A DNA stretch of 64,000 nucleotides from Mycolicibacterium chubuense NBB4 (GTDB lineage: Bacteria; Actinomycetota; Actinomycetes; Mycobacteriales; Mycobacteriaceae): positions 5,456,001-5,520,000 of the forward strand of contig NC_018027.1 of the NCBI RefSeq assembly GCF_000266905.1, in the 5' to 3' direction. Of the stretch, positions 1 through 9,126 are shown piece after piece. The stretch's first letter is position 1; every line of letters begins with the position of its first letter. The translations under genes and the position numbers were made by a program. The notes beneath the pieces were generated by a model, which did not search any database, was not told where the DNA came from, and was given only the letters and a program-made list of their open reading frames with translations.

Positions 1-415
1 CGCCGTCGAGCGACGCCACGACCACACCCGCCGGCTGACGACGTTCTTCGAGGACTACGACCTGCTGCTGACACCGACGCTGGCAACCCCGCCACCGGCG
101 ATCGGCGAGTTCGACCTGCCGGCACCCCTGCAGCACGCCACCGACGCGCTGATCAGAACGCGCACCGCCCGTCTGCTGCGCTACACCAAGATCGTCGACG
201 ACATGGTGGACAAGAACCTCGGCTGGGTGCCGTACACGCAGCTGGCGAATCTGACTGGCAGACCGGCGATTTCGCTGCCGCTGCACTGGACGGCGGACGG
301 CCTGCCGCTGGGCGTCCAATTCGTCGCGCCCCTGGCGGGCGAGTCGCTGCTGATCCGACTGGCCGCCCAGCTGGAGCAGGCGATGCCGTGGGCGTCCCGG
401 ATGGCGCCCCTGTAG
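1..415 (+). CDS. Amidase signature family enzyme, C-terminal part (cut by window edge)
   Basis: This is the last ~137 residues of a protein whose start lies before the window; the frame is open from base 2 to a TAG at 413-415. The segment with LLLTPTLATPPPAIG and, later, the stretch from PYTQLANLTGRPAISLPL to GLPLGVQFVAP matches the conserved C-terminal third of amidase signature hydrolases (the GatA/amidase fold), which hydrolyse carboxamides or related C-N bonds in the cytoplasm. The Ser-Ser-Lys catalytic triad of the family would lie upstream and cannot be checked. The enoyl-CoA hydratase that follows 26 bp later in the same direction may be cotranscribed. The substrate cannot be told from this fragment. 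Confidence 0.85.
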   Translation, partial: AVERRHDHTRRLTTFFEDYDLLLTPTLATPPPAIGEFDLPAPLQHATDALIRTRTARLLRYTKIVDDMVDKNLGWVPYTQLANLTGRPAISLPLHWTADGLPLGVQFVAPLAGESLLIRLAAQLEQAMPWASRMAPL

Positions 416-441
416 CGGGCCGACGCCGTTAGGGTGCAGCA

Positions 442-1215
442 ATGAGCCTGGTCACCTACGAGGTGAACGATCACATCGCCACCATCACGCTCAACCGCCC
501 CGAGGCGCGCAACGCGATCAACGGCGCGATGCGCCGAGATCTCAACGCGGCGTGGGACCGGTTCCGCGACGACGAGGACGCCTGGGTCGCGATCCTGACG
601 GCCCACGGCGAGGTGTTCTGCGCCGGCGGCGACCTCAAGGACGGCGAGGGCTCGGTCGGCACGTTCGGCGGCACCTTCTGGGAGAAACCGACGATCAACT
701 CGTTCGAGAGCGGGATGGAGTTGTTCAAGCCCACCATCGCCGCCGTGCACGGTCCCTGCATCGGCTACGGGCTGACCGGGATCCTGTTCTGCGACTTCGT
801 GATCGCGAGCACCTCGGCCTCCTTCTCGTTCCCCGAAGTCCGGCTGGGCCTGCCGACGATCGTCGGTGCGATCCGGCTGCCCGAGCGGCTCCGGTGGGCC
901 GACGCGATGGAACTGCTGCTCACCGGTAAGCCGGTCTCGGCCCACAGGGCGAAGGAGATCGGCCTGGTCTGGCGGCTGGTCGAGCCCGACGAGCTGCAGG
1001 AACAGGCCCTCGCGTGGGCGCGGACACTGACCGAGGCGGCGCCCCTGGCCCAGCGCGCCACCAAGGAGGTGGCCTGGCGCACGGCCACGATGGGCTGGAT
1101 CGAGTCGGTCCGCTTCGGCGAGACGATGCGCAAGGTGGCGGCGGTCACCGAGGACGTCGCCGAAGGGCTGCGCGCGTGGCGGGAGAAGCGTGCACCGACG
1201 TGGCGGGGCCGCTGA
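442..1215 (+). CDS. Enoyl-CoA hydratase/isomerase family protein
   Basis: A 257-residue crotonase-fold protein, full length for the family. The first oxyanion-hole segment is visible at about residues 59-66 (FCAGGDLK) and the second near residues 100-112 (GPCIGYGLTG); the PEVRLGL stretch near 133 carries the Glu position often used in catalysis. Such proteins hydrate or isomerise acyl-CoA thioesters in the cytoplasm, typically in fatty-acid or aromatic-acid beta-oxidation. It begins 26 bp after the amidase stop, so the two may form an operon; convergent nitroreductase DNA starts 4 bp after its stop. The acyl substrate is unknown; hydratase versus isomerase cannot be separated by eye. Confidence 0.88.
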   Translation: MSLVTYEVNDHIATITLNRPEARNAINGAMRRDLNAAWDRFRDDEDAWVAILTAHGEVFCAGGDLKDGEGSVGTFGGTFWEKPTINSFESGMELFKPTIAAVHGPCIGYGLTGILFCDFVIASTSASFSFPEVRLGLPTIVGAIRLPERLRWADAMELLLTGKPVSAHRAKEIGLVWRLVEPDELQEQALAWARTLTEAAPLAQRATKEVAWRTATMGWIESVRFGETMRKVAAVTEDVAEGLRAWREKRAPTWRGR

Positions 1216-1219
1216 GTCC

Positions 1220-1879
1220 TCAGTCGACGAGGACCACATTCTGCGCGACGTCGTTCCGCGGGATCGTGAGGCTGTTGGCCGGGAACGCCGGGTCGGCGTA
1301 GCCGATGCACAGTCCGCACAGCAGGTCCAGCTCCTCGGGAATGTCGAGCTGCTCACGCACGAGGTCGGGATACAGCGTGGTTGACACCTGCACGCAACTG
1401 TCGAGTCCGCGTTCGGTGAGCGCCAGCAGCAACGTCTGTACGAACATCCCGACCGCGACCGCGTCGGCGGGTCCGAGGTCGCGGTGCATGCAGACCACGC
1501 CCGCCACCGGCGGGTAGAAGAACTCGAAGTTGCGCAATCGGGCGGTCCATCGTCCCTCGGCATCGTCGCGCGCGATGCCCATCGACCCGTAGACGAGGGC
1601 GCCGAGCTCTCGTCGCAGCGGGAGGAACGAGTCGGGCAACCCCATCGTGACCGGGGGGTGCGCGCGGGCTTCGGCGGCCAGCGCCGCCGCCAGCTTGTCC
1701 CGGCGGGCGCCCGTCGCGAGAAACAGTCGCCAGGGCTGCACGTTGGAGTTGGACGGCGCTTTCATCGCCAGTGCGAGGCACTCGTTCAGCAGCTCGATGG
1801 GAACCGGCCTGTCCGGCAGGAACATTCGCGTCGAATGCCGGCGAGTCACGATCTCGGCCAGCGTCGGTGATCCGGTCAT
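1220..1879 (-). CDS. Nitroreductase family (FMN) oxidoreductase
   Basis: A 219-residue protein with the nitroreductase fold signatures: RHSTRMF near residues 13-19, which in this family contacts the FMN phosphate, and the APSNSNVQPWR segment near 40-51. The C-terminal part (GLCIGYADPAFPANSLTIPR) also fits the family. Members reduce nitro compounds, quinones or enones with NAD(P)H as flavin dimers. The ATG overlaps the stop of the NmrA-like gene by 4 bp (ATGA), making it the last gene of a three-gene operon with that gene and the cupin. A much longer in-frame extension upstream exists but runs antisense to conserved coding sequence and is rejected. The substrate is unknown. Confidence 0.88.
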   Translation of the reverse strand: MTGSPTLAEIVTRRHSTRMFLPDRPVPIELLNECLALAMKAPSNSNVQPWRLFLATGARRDKLAAALAAEARAHPPVTMGLPDSFLPLRRELGALVYGSMGIARDDAEGRWTARLRNFEFFYPPVAGVVCMHRDLGPADAVAVGMFVQTLLLALTERGLDSCVQVSTTLYPDLVREQLDIPEELDLLCGLCIGYADPAFPANSLTIPRNDVAQNVVLVD

Positions 1880-2625
1880 CGTGCGCCGAGCCAGTCGGAC
1901 AGCCGGTGCGGTGCCCGCTCGGCGTCGCCGCGGGGCACCAGGCTCGCCGTGTGCACCGGCGTACCGAAATATGTGGCTGCCGGGTCGACCACCACTCGGA
2001 GATTCTTCCCCTGCGCGGCCAGCACCAGCGCGGCCATGTCCGCGAAGGACATCGGCTCGGGACCCGCGAGGTCCATGACGCCGTTGGCGGGGCGCTCGGT
2101 GGCCGTCCGCGCGAGGACGGCGGCGACGTCGGCCGACGCGATCGGCTGGATCAGCGCATCGGGCACGCGCGCCTCGTCGCCGACGACGAGCGAGCCCGTG
2201 ATCACCTCGGTGAGCTCGTGGAACTGGGTGGCGCGCACGATCGTGTACGGGACGCCAGAGGCGGCAACGGCGTTCTCCTGCACGACTTTTCCTCGCACAT
2301 AGCCACCGCCCTCGAGCTGGTCGACCCCGACGATCGACAACAGGACGTAGTGCCCCACGCCGGCCCGTTTCGCGGCCGCGGTCAGGTTGGCCGCGGTCGC
2401 GGTGAAGAACGCCAGGGCGGCGTCGTCCGCCATGGTCGGCGAGTTCAGGACGTCGACGACGACCTCGGCGTTCGCGAGCGCGCCGTCGACCCCGGCACCG
2501 CTCACAGCGTCGACACCCGACCCGCGAGACGCGGCGGTCACGTCCTGTCCCGCCGCGGTCAGCAGCGCCACCACCTGTGCGCCGACCTGGCCGGTGGCGC
2601 CGAAAACCGTGATGTTCATGGTCAT
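1876..2625 (-). CDS. NmrA-like / atypical SDR NAD(P)-binding protein
   Basis: A 249-residue Rossmann-fold protein beginning with a clear dinucleotide-binding motif GATGQVG at about residues 9-15. The sequence (VVDVLNSPTMAD, HYVLLSIVGVD, YTIVRATQFHE) is typical of atypical short-chain dehydrogenases of the NmrA/NAD(P)H-binding type, which act as redox sensors or reductases and often lack the classical YxxxK dyad. The start ATG overlaps the cupin stop by 4 bp and its own stop overlaps the nitroreductase start by 4 bp, so the three are translationally coupled. A role in a shared detoxification or redox-sensing function is inference from the neighbours only. Confidence 0.85.
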   Translation of the reverse strand: MTMNITVFGATGQVGAQVVALLTAAGQDVTAASRGSGVDAVSGAGVDGALANAEVVVDVLNSPTMADDAALAFFTATAANLTAAAKRAGVGHYVLLSIVGVDQLEGGGYVRGKVVQENAVAASGVPYTIVRATQFHELTEVITGSLVVGDEARVPDALIQPIASADVAAVLARTATERPANGVMDLAGPEPMSFADMAALVLAAQGKNLRVVVDPAATYFGTPVHTASLVPRGDAERAPHRLSDWLGAR

Positions 2626-3035
2626 CGGGATCCCGCGCCGACCCGGCGATCGCGGCGCGCCTCGAGTTCGGCGTCGTCGACGATGACGAACATCTGCTCG
2701 CCCGGCGTGCACAACATGGTGACCAGGAAGCGCAGCGGAACGTCTGGACGGTTGTTGCCGTCGGAGTAGTGGATGACATCGCCGCCGGGCTCCCAGAAGG
2801 CGTCCCCGGCCTTGAGCACCCTGGGCGCCTCGCCCTCGAGTTCGAACAGCATCTCCCCTTCGAGCACATAGCCGAAGCAGGGTCCGGCGGGGTGCTTGTG
2901 CGGGGGCGCGCCCGCATCGCCGGGGCCCCACTCGACGATCGCGGTCATCGCCTCCGCGCCGGCGGGGATGCTCGGCGGCTTCACGGTCTGGATGACCGTC
3001 ATCGCCGCCATGATCCGGTCCATTGCCTCTGTCAT
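2622..3035 (-). CDS. Cupin domain protein
   Basis: A 137-residue single-domain cupin. Motif 1 is visible as HKH at residues 46-48 followed by GYVLEGEMLFELEG, and motif 2 as the FWEPGGDVIHYSDG region; two or three histidines and a glutamate would bind a metal. A purine-rich GGAAGGA lies just upstream of the ATG, so this start is well supported. It is the first gene of a three-gene operon with an NmrA-like protein and a nitroreductase. Small cupins of this type may be dioxygenases, isomerases or ligand sensors; nothing in the sequence decides between these. Confidence 0.85.
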   Translation of the reverse strand: MTEAMDRIMAAMTVIQTVKPPSIPAGAEAMTAIVEWGPGDAGAPPHKHPAGPCFGYVLEGEMLFELEGEAPRVLKAGDAFWEPGGDVIHYSDGNNRPDVPLRFLVTMLCTPGEQMFVIVDDAELEARRDRRVGAGSR

Positions 3036-3183
3036 CGTTGTCCTTCCGGAGTGTGTGTCGTCCTTCGACCGTCGCACCCCACGGGGTCCCGCCGAATCCT
3101 GGAAACCCCGTAGTCGTGTGCGTGGCCACCCCGCGGCAGCGGGCCACGGATCCGGGCACGGTCGTCGGCTAACGTCGAGCCCG

Positions 3184-4272
3184 ATGTCCCTGCACACGCT
3201 GGCCGCTCGGGCTCGCCTCTCCCCCGGCACGGCCGCGGGTCTGCTGCTCTGCGCGGCCGTGTTCGTCGTGGGTCTTTCCTGGGCGAAGTGGATGCACTAT
3301 TCGAGCAAGGCGGTCGACCTCGGTCAGACGCACCGGTGGCCCGGTTCGGACATCCTCGCCACGGGCGGTGTCACGGCGGGCGATCCCCCGAGCTGGCATG
3401 CCGCGGCGACGTTCTTCCACGCCTACGTCGCGTCGATCTGGCCGGCGCTGGTCGTCGCGCTCCTGCTCAGTGCCGCGGTCCAGGCCTTCCTGCCGCCGAG
3501 CTGGCCTGCCCGACTGCTCAACCGGCGCAGCACGCTGAGCAGCGCGCTGGCCGGCGGCGCGGCGGGCATGCCGTCGATGATGTGCACCTGCTGCGCGGCC
3601 CCGGTGGCTGCGACGTTGCGGCGCAACGGGGTAACGCCGCCCGCCGCGGTGGCGTACTGGCTCGGCAATCCCCTGCTCAACCCGGCGGTCCTCGTCTTCC
3701 TGCTCATGGTCGCCCCGTGGCAGTGGAGCGTCACCCGGCTGGTGATCGGCCTCGTCACCGTCATCGGCGCCGCCGCGGCGGTCGGGCTGGCAACGCGCGA
3801 CCCCCTCGCGGCCACGCCCGCCCCGAGGCCGGAGCTCGTCGACCGGCCGGGCCCCGGACGGTTCCGGCCGTCGCCGGGGCGGTTCGCCGCCGCCCTGGCG
3901 AAGCTCGCCCTGACGCTGCTGCCCGAGTACGCGATCCTCGTCCTCGTCATCGGGGCGTACCGGGGCCGGCTTCTGACGATCACCGAACCGTCGCATCGCG
4001 GCCTGCTCATCGTGGTGGTGGTGAGTCTCGTGGGTGTTCTCGTCGTCCTGCCGACCGCGGGAGAGATCCCGATCCTGCTGTCGCTCGCCGTGCTCGGCGC
4101 ATCGCCGGGCGTGCTCGGCGCACTGCTGATCACCCTGCCGGCCGTCAGCCTCCCCGGTGCGGCGATGGTCGCCCGCAGTTTCGGACCGAAGGCGACCGCG
4201 ATCACCGCCGGTGTGGTCGTCGCTGCGGGCCTGTTGAGCGCGGCGGCGCTGAGCTCGCTGAGCAGCCTGTGA
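3184..4272 (+). CDS. Permease with CTCC motif (YraQ/ArsP-like DUF318 type)
   Basis: A 362-residue polytopic membrane protein with about eight hydrophobic segments. Its central signature is CTCCAAPVAATLRRNG beginning at residue 134, followed by a PPAAVAYWLGNPLLNP segment; this Cys-rich loop plus an Asn-Pro-rich helix is typical of permeases of the DUF318/YraQ group, which includes organoarsenical exporters and proposed metal exporters. A second duplicated half (residues ~285-345, GEIPILLSLAVLGASPGVLGALLITLPAVSLPG) supports an internal repeat architecture. It is divergent from the cupin operon across ~150 bp. The cargo is unknown; three cysteines in one loop suggest a thiol-reactive metal or metalloid ligand, which is inference. 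Confidence 0.75.
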   Translation: MSLHTLAARARLSPGTAAGLLLCAAVFVVGLSWAKWMHYSSKAVDLGQTHRWPGSDILATGGVTAGDPPSWHAAATFFHAYVASIWPALVVALLLSAAVQAFLPPSWPARLLNRRSTLSSALAGGAAGMPSMMCTCCAAPVAATLRRNGVTPPAAVAYWLGNPLLNPAVLVFLLMVAPWQWSVTRLVIGLVTVIGAAAAVGLATRDPLAATPAPRPELVDRPGPGRFRPSPGRFAAALAKLALTLLPEYAILVLVIGAYRGRLLTITEPSHRGLLIVVVVSLVGVLVVLPTAGEIPILLSLAVLGASPGVLGALLITLPAVSLPGAAMVARSFGPKATAITAGVVVAAGLLSAAALSSLSSL

Positions 4273-4385
4273 CGCGCGGGGGCGAACATCCTGCGCCATA
4301 GGCGATTTCAGCCTCGGTTCGCGTCGCGGTTCCAGACGGCCCGGGGCGACGGCGTCCGCGGCGGGCTCAGTACTGTACCGGGGTG

Positions 4386-5990
4386 ATGGAGTTCGATCGA
4401 TCCCCCGGGATGGCCCGCCGCCGACGCGCGCTGAACTTCGCGCTGCGCGGGCGCCGCGACCCCGCGTCGGGCGCGGGTCAGCGCCGCCGGGTGGCGGGGG
4501 GAATGAGCGACCGGCACACCCGCAAGGTGCTGGACCTGACCATCCGGCTCGCCGAGGTGATGCTGTCCTCCGGCTCGGGCACCGCCGACGTCGTCGCGAC
4601 CGCCCACGACGTGGCCCAGGCGTATCAGCTCACCGACTGCGTGGTCGACGTCTTCGTCACCACCATCTTCGTGTCGGCGCCGCCCACGGCGGACAGTCCA
4701 CCGGTCACCATCGTGCGTGCGGTGCAGGCCCGCTCGACGGACTACACCCGGCTCTCCGAGCTCGACCGCTTGGTCGGACGCATCACCTCCGGCGGGGTGT
4801 CGGTCGACGAGGCGCACGAAGCGATGGACGAACTGACCGAACGGCCGCACCCGTACCCGCGGTGGCTCGCGACCGCGGGCTGGGCCGGCTTCGCGTTCGG
4901 TATCGCCATGCTGCTCGGCGGGACCTGGCTGACGTGGATCCTGGCCGCGGTGTCGTCGGCGCTGATCGACCGCGTCGGCCGGCTGCTGAACCGCATCGGC
5001 ACCCCCTTCTTCTTCCAGCAGGCGGCCGGCGCCCTGATCGCGACGCTGATCGCGGTCGCCGCCTACCTGTTCGCCGGTCAGGGGCCCACCGCCCTGGTGG
5101 CCACCGGCATCGTGATGCTGCTGGCCGGGCTCACGTTGGTTGGGTCGGTGCAGGACGCGCTGACCGGATACATGCTCACCGCGGTGGCCCGGCTCGGCGA
5201 CGTGGTCTTCTTGACCCTCGGCATCGTGGTGGGCATCCTCGCGGGGCTGCAGATCGCGTCGGTGGCGGGCATCCACATCGAGCTCCACGTCGATGCCACC
5301 GAATACTTCGTGCTGCCCAACCAGCCGCTGTCGATCGTCCTGGCCGTGTGCGGCGCCGCGCTCGCGGGCGCCTGCCTGACCATCGCCAGTTACGCGCGGC
5401 CCCGCTCGGTGGTCACCGCCGCCATCGCGGCGGGCCTGGCCGAACTCGTGCTGATCGGTCTCGGCAGCAACGGTTTCGGGCAGGTGGTCGCCACCGGCAC
5501 CGGCGCGGTCGGGGTCGGCCTGCTCGCCACCCTGATCTCGATCCGGCGACAGGCGCCGGCGCTGGTCACCGCCACCGCGGGCATCACGCCGATGCTGCCG
5601 GGCATGGCGGTGTTCCGCGCGGTGTTCTACTTCGCCGTCGAGCGGGATTTCGCCGCCGGGATGGCGCAGGCTCTGGCCGCGGCGGCGACCGCGCTCGCGA
5701 TCGGCGCGGGTGTGGTGATGGGTGAGTTGATCGGCTCGCCGCTGCGCTACCGGGCCGGCCGGCTCGGCGATTTCCTCCGGGTCGAGGGTCCGCCCGGCCT
5801 GCGCCGCGCGGTGGGCAATGTGGTCGCGCTGCGGCCGGCTGCGGCCGCTCAGCCGGCCCGGGCCACTCACCAGCGCTCGTGGAGCGTCGCGCTCGAACCG
5901 GCGTCGTCCGAGTCGGCGTCGTCCGAGTTGGAGGCGGACGAGTCCGGCGGCTCGGCGGGTGCCGACGACGGCGAGTCCGCCGAACGGTAA
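4386..5990 (+). CDS. ThrE-like threonine/serine exporter family membrane protein
   Basis: A 534-residue protein with the two-part layout of ThrE-type exporters: a soluble N-terminal half (residues ~40-155, beginning TRKVLDLTIRLAEVMLSSGSGTADV, DUF1212-like) and about ten transmembrane helices in the C-terminal half (DUF3815-like), ending in a low-complexity Ser/Glu/Ala-rich tail. The family exports threonine and serine in corynebacteria. Two candidate starts sit together (GTG at 4383, ATG at 4386) and a further ATG at 4503 lies just before the conserved domain; a full-length start near 4386 matches the size of mycobacterial relatives. It stands alone between the permease and the symporter. Confidence 0.85.
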   Translation: MEFDRSPGMARRRRALNFALRGRRDPASGAGQRRRVAGGMSDRHTRKVLDLTIRLAEVMLSSGSGTADVVATAHDVAQAYQLTDCVVDVFVTTIFVSAPPTADSPPVTIVRAVQARSTDYTRLSELDRLVGRITSGGVSVDEAHEAMDELTERPHPYPRWLATAGWAGFAFGIAMLLGGTWLTWILAAVSSALIDRVGRLLNRIGTPFFFQQAAGALIATLIAVAAYLFAGQGPTALVATGIVMLLAGLTLVGSVQDALTGYMLTAVARLGDVVFLTLGIVVGILAGLQIASVAGIHIELHVDATEYFVLPNQPLSIVLAVCGAALAGACLTIASYARPRSVVTAAIAAGLAELVLIGLGSNGFGQVVATGTGAVGVGLLATLISIRRQAPALVTATAGITPMLPGMAVFRAVFYFAVERDFAAGMAQALAAAATALAIGAGVVMGELIGSPLRYRAGRLGDFLRVEGPPGLRRAVGNVVALRPAAAAQPARATHQRSWSVALEPASSESASSELEADESGGSAGADDGESAER

Positions 5991-6173
5991 CGTCAATACG
6001 CGGTGTGTGTACGGTGAGCGGCTTGTCCGCTCTGGCGTAGGCGATGTGCAGCTGGAGTGACGAGCGCGGCTCGCGCCGGGGCCGGGGACGCCGACTCTTG
6101 CGAACCGTGGCATTTCACGGTGCATCCACCTCGTCCGAGCGCGCCGTCGATCGATCACCGAGGAGAATTTCCC

Positions 6174-7550
6174 GTGGACTCCGGAGAATCCCGACCAGCA
6201 ACCGCCGACAAGGAGCCGCCGCCGGGGGTGATCAAGAAGGCCATCACGGCCTCGGCCATCGGCAATGCGACCGAGTGGTTTGACTACGGCATCTACGCGT
6301 ACGGCGTCACCTACATCTCGGCGGCCATCTTCCCCGGTGACGCCGCGAGCGCGACGCTGCTGGCGCTCATGACGTTCGCCGTCTCGTTCCTGGTGCGGCC
6401 GCTCGGCGGGTTCGTGTGGGGCCCGCTGGGCGACCGGCTCGGGCGCAAACGGGTGCTGGCGATCACGATCGTGCTGATGGCCGGCGCCACGTTCTGCGCC
6501 GGTCTGGTTCCGACCTACGCGACGATCGGGATGTGGGCGCCGTTCCTGCTGGTGCTGCTCCGGATGATCCAGGGCTTCTCGACCGGCGGCGAGTACGGCG
6601 GCGCGGCGACGTTCATGGCCGAGTACGCCCCCAGCCGTCGCCGCGGCATGCTCGGCAGCTTCCTCGAGTTCGGCACCCTGAGCGGGTTCTCGCTCGGGGC
6701 GCTGCTGATGCTCGGCTGCTCGCTGGTCCTCGGCGACGACCAGATGCACGCGTGGGGCTGGCGGCTGCCGTTCCTGGTGGCCGCGCCGCTCGGCCTGGTC
6801 GGCGTCTATCTGCGGTCGCGCCTCGAGGACACCCCCGTGTTCCGGGAGCTGGAACGCAAAGGCCGGACCGAGGAGGAGACCGCGACCCAGTTCCGCGAGC
6901 TGATCGCGCGGTACTGGCGACCGATCCTGCAGCTCGGCGGCATGGTCGTCGCGTTGAACGTCGTGAACTACACCCTGCTGACCTACATGCCCACCTACCT
7001 GGAAACCCAGATCGGACTGTCCGCCGACCAATCGCTGGTCGTCCCGATCATCGGCATGTTGTCGATGATGGTCTTCGTGCCGTTCGCCGGCCTGCTGAGC
7101 GATCGGGTGGGGCGCAAGCCCCTGTGGTGGTTCTCGCTGATCGGTCTCTTCGTGGCGGGCATCCCGATGTTCCTGCTGATGGGCACCAATCTGGCGGGTG
7201 CGCTGATCGGCTTCGCCGTGCTCGGGTTGCTCTACGTGCCGCAGCTCGCCACGATCTCGGCGACCTTCCCCGCGATGTTCCCCACCCACGTCCGCTACGC
7301 CGGTTTCGCGATCGCCTACAACGTATCGACGTCACTGTTCGGCGGCACCGCCCCGGCGGTCAACGACTGGCTGACCACCAGCACGGGCGATGTGCTGTTC
7401 CCGGCGTACTACATGATGGGCGCGTGCGTCATCGGCGCGATCGCGCTGTGGAAGGTGCCCGAGACCGCGCGCTGCCCCATCGACGGCACCGTCACACCGG
7501 GCACCGACGCAGCGCCGGACCCCGTCCCGTTCGAGAAGAACCCGGCCTGA
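6174..7550 (+). CDS. MFS transporter, metabolite:H+ symporter (MHS) family
   Basis: A 458-residue major facilitator with 12 hydrophobic segments. The hallmark of the MHS subfamily (KgtP/ProP/ShiA-like), ASAIGNATEWFDYGIYAY, is near residues 24-41, and the loop 2-3 motif GDRLGRKR is present, with the pseudo-repeat SDRVGRKP in loop 8-9. The family imports organic acids or osmolytes with protons. I place the start at GTG 6174 because an AGGAG stands 8 bases before it; the frame is open upstream to 6057 but that extension is non-conserved in composition. The substrate is not evident. The gene is convergent with the ammonium transporter, 30 bp apart. Confidence 0.88.
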   Translation: MDSGESRPATADKEPPPGVIKKAITASAIGNATEWFDYGIYAYGVTYISAAIFPGDAASATLLALMTFAVSFLVRPLGGFVWGPLGDRLGRKRVLAITIVLMAGATFCAGLVPTYATIGMWAPFLLVLLRMIQGFSTGGEYGGAATFMAEYAPSRRRGMLGSFLEFGTLSGFSLGALLMLGCSLVLGDDQMHAWGWRLPFLVAAPLGLVGVYLRSRLEDTPVFRELERKGRTEEETATQFRELIARYWRPILQLGGMVVALNVVNYTLLTYMPTYLETQIGLSADQSLVVPIIGMLSMMVFVPFAGLLSDRVGRKPLWWFSLIGLFVAGIPMFLLMGTNLAGALIGFAVLGLLYVPQLATISATFPAMFPTHVRYAGFAIAYNVSTSLFGGTAPAVNDWLTTSTGDVLFPAYYMMGACVIGAIALWKVPETARCPIDGTVTPGTDAAPDPVPFEKNPA

Positions 7551-7580
7551 ACCAGCGCCCCGGGTGCTCGGCGTCCTCGT

Positions 7581-8912
7581 CTAGTGAGGGCGCTCGGCCG
7601 GTCCGTCCGGGGTGCGCTCGGGTCGCTGCCCCGGCACGCCGGGCGCGCCGAAGGGCCCGGGCTTGCGCGGCGCGGCGTGACCGTGAACCCCTTCGGCGTA
7701 GGCGGTTTCGGCATGCTGGGAGAAGTCGACGCCGGAGGTCTCGTCCTCCGCGCTGATCCGGAAACCCATCACGCGGTCGATCAGCTTGGCCAGCAGGAAG
7801 GACACCGCGAACGCGTACCCCGCGACCACCGCGACGGCCAGCGTCTGCTTACCGAACTGGGTCAGCCCTCCTCCGTAGAACAGGCCCCGCGGCCCGCCGG
7901 TCATCACGTCGGTGGCCAGCAGGCCGATCAGCAACACGCCGACCACGCCGCCGACGAAGTGCACTCCCACCACGTCGAGCGAATCGTCGTAGCTGAAGCG
8001 GAATTTGAGGCCGATCGCGAACGAGCACACGATACCGGCCATCAGGCCGACCACCGCGGCGCCGAGTGTGTTCACGGTGCCGCACGACGGGGTGATCGCG
8101 ACCAGCCCGGCGACCACCCCGGACGCCGCACCGAAGGTGGTCGGTTTGCCGTCTCGCACCTGTTCGACCGTGAGCCAGCCCAGCATCCCCAGACAACCGG
8201 CCACCAGCGTATTGAGGAAGATGGCCGCAGCGGTTCCGTTGGCGGCCAACGCCGATCCGGCGTTGAAGCCGAACCACCCGAACCACAGCAGTCCGACGCC
8301 GAGGAGCACGAACGGCAGGTTGTGGGGCCGCATCGCCTCCTTCTTGAATCCGATGCGCGGTCCCAGCACCAGCGCCAGCGCCAGCGCGGACGCACCCGAG
8401 ACGATCTCGACCACCAGGCCGCCCGCGTAGTCCAGCACGCCGAACCGGAACAGCCACCCGCCGGGCGCCCAGACCCAGTGCGCGACAACGGCATACACGA
8501 CGACTGCCCAGATCGGGACGAACACCACCCAGGCGGCGAATTTCGCGCGGTCGGCGATCGCGCCACTGACCAGCGCCGCCGTGATGATCGCGAATGTCAG
8601 CTGAAACGTGGCGAACAGCAACTCGGGAACCTGGCCGTGGGCCGTGCTCGGCGCGATCCCACTCATCCCCAGGTGCGACAGCCCGCCGAGGACACCGTCG
8701 GCGCCGGTGCCGGAGAACGCGAGGCTGTAGCCGACCAGCAGCCAGGAGACCGTCACCAGCGGGATGGCGATGAAGCTCATCATGATCATGTTGAGCACGC
8801 CGGTCGTGCGCACCATGCCGCCGTAGAAGATGGCGAGTCCCGGTGTCATCAGCAGCACCAGCGCGGTACTGACCAACAGCCACGCGGTGGCGGCGGGGTC
8901 GATGTGGTTCAC
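7581..8912 (-). CDS. amt: Ammonium transporter (Amt/Mep/Rh family) with Glu in place of first pore His
   Basis: A 443-residue Amt channel protein with 11 hydrophobic segments, the family signature [14 protein letters not shown] near residues 29-42, and Asp161 at the position of the conserved ammonium-site Asp. The pore is unusual: the motif normally ending Val-Val-His reads [13 protein letters not shown], so the first twin-His position is Glu169 (codon 8406-8408), while the second His ([12 protein letters not shown]) is kept. Glu here is known in some fungal Mep proteins. The GTG start at 8912 is preceded by GAAGGAG. No glnB is adjacent. Its C-terminal tail is long, Pro/Gly/His-rich and not conserved. 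Confidence 0.92.
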   Translation of the reverse strand: MNHIDPAATAWLLVSTALVLLMTPGLAIFYGGMVRTTGVLNMIMMSFIAIPLVTVSWLLVGYSLAFSGTGADGVLGGLSHLGMSGIAPSTAHGQVPELLFATFQLTFAIITAALVSGAIADRAKFAAWVVFVPIWAVVVYAVVAHWVWAPGGWLFRFGVLDYAGGLVVEIVSGASALALALVLGPRIGFKKEAMRPHNLPFVLLGVGLLWFGWFGFNAGSALAANGTAAAIFLNTLVAGCLGMLGWLTVEQVRDGKPTTFGAASGVVAGLVAITPSCGTVNTLGAAVVGLMAGIVCSFAIGLKFRFSYDDSLDVVGVHFVGGVVGVLLIGLLATDVMTGGPRGLFYGGGLTQFGKQTLAVAVVAGYAFAVSFLLAKLIDRVMGFRISAEDETSGVDFSQHAETAYAEGVHGHAAPRKPGPFGAPGVPGQRPERTPDGPAERPH

Positions 8913-9126
8913 TCTCGGCGCTCCTTCGACGGTTCGCCGACGAGAATGTCGCTCTCCGGTTTCCGCCACGAGGCGATCGTGTTTCCGTGATGTTTCGGCA
9001 GGGCCGCCGGACGCTGCCGCGACCCGCGATTCAGGAGCGATCGGCCCGACGGTCGCAGGATTGAGACGCCGAACCGCGGGCACCCGCGTGGGGCGTACCT
9101 CGATGACGAAGGAGTGCCGACCACCT

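Noticed and set aside
1880..2917. In-frame extension of the nitroreductase gene upstream to 2917, giving a 565-residue protein
   Set aside because: The extension overlaps the NmrA-like and cupin genes on the same strand in a different frame, and its translation is low-complexity. The ATG at 1879 with a 4-bp overlap explains the data.
4308..7289. Very long open frame (993 codons) on the minus strand opposite the ThrE-like and MHS transporter genes
   Set aside because: It is antisense to two well-recognised membrane proteins, has an Arg/Gly/His-rich composition and no domain. Long chance frames are common opposite GC-rich coding sequence.
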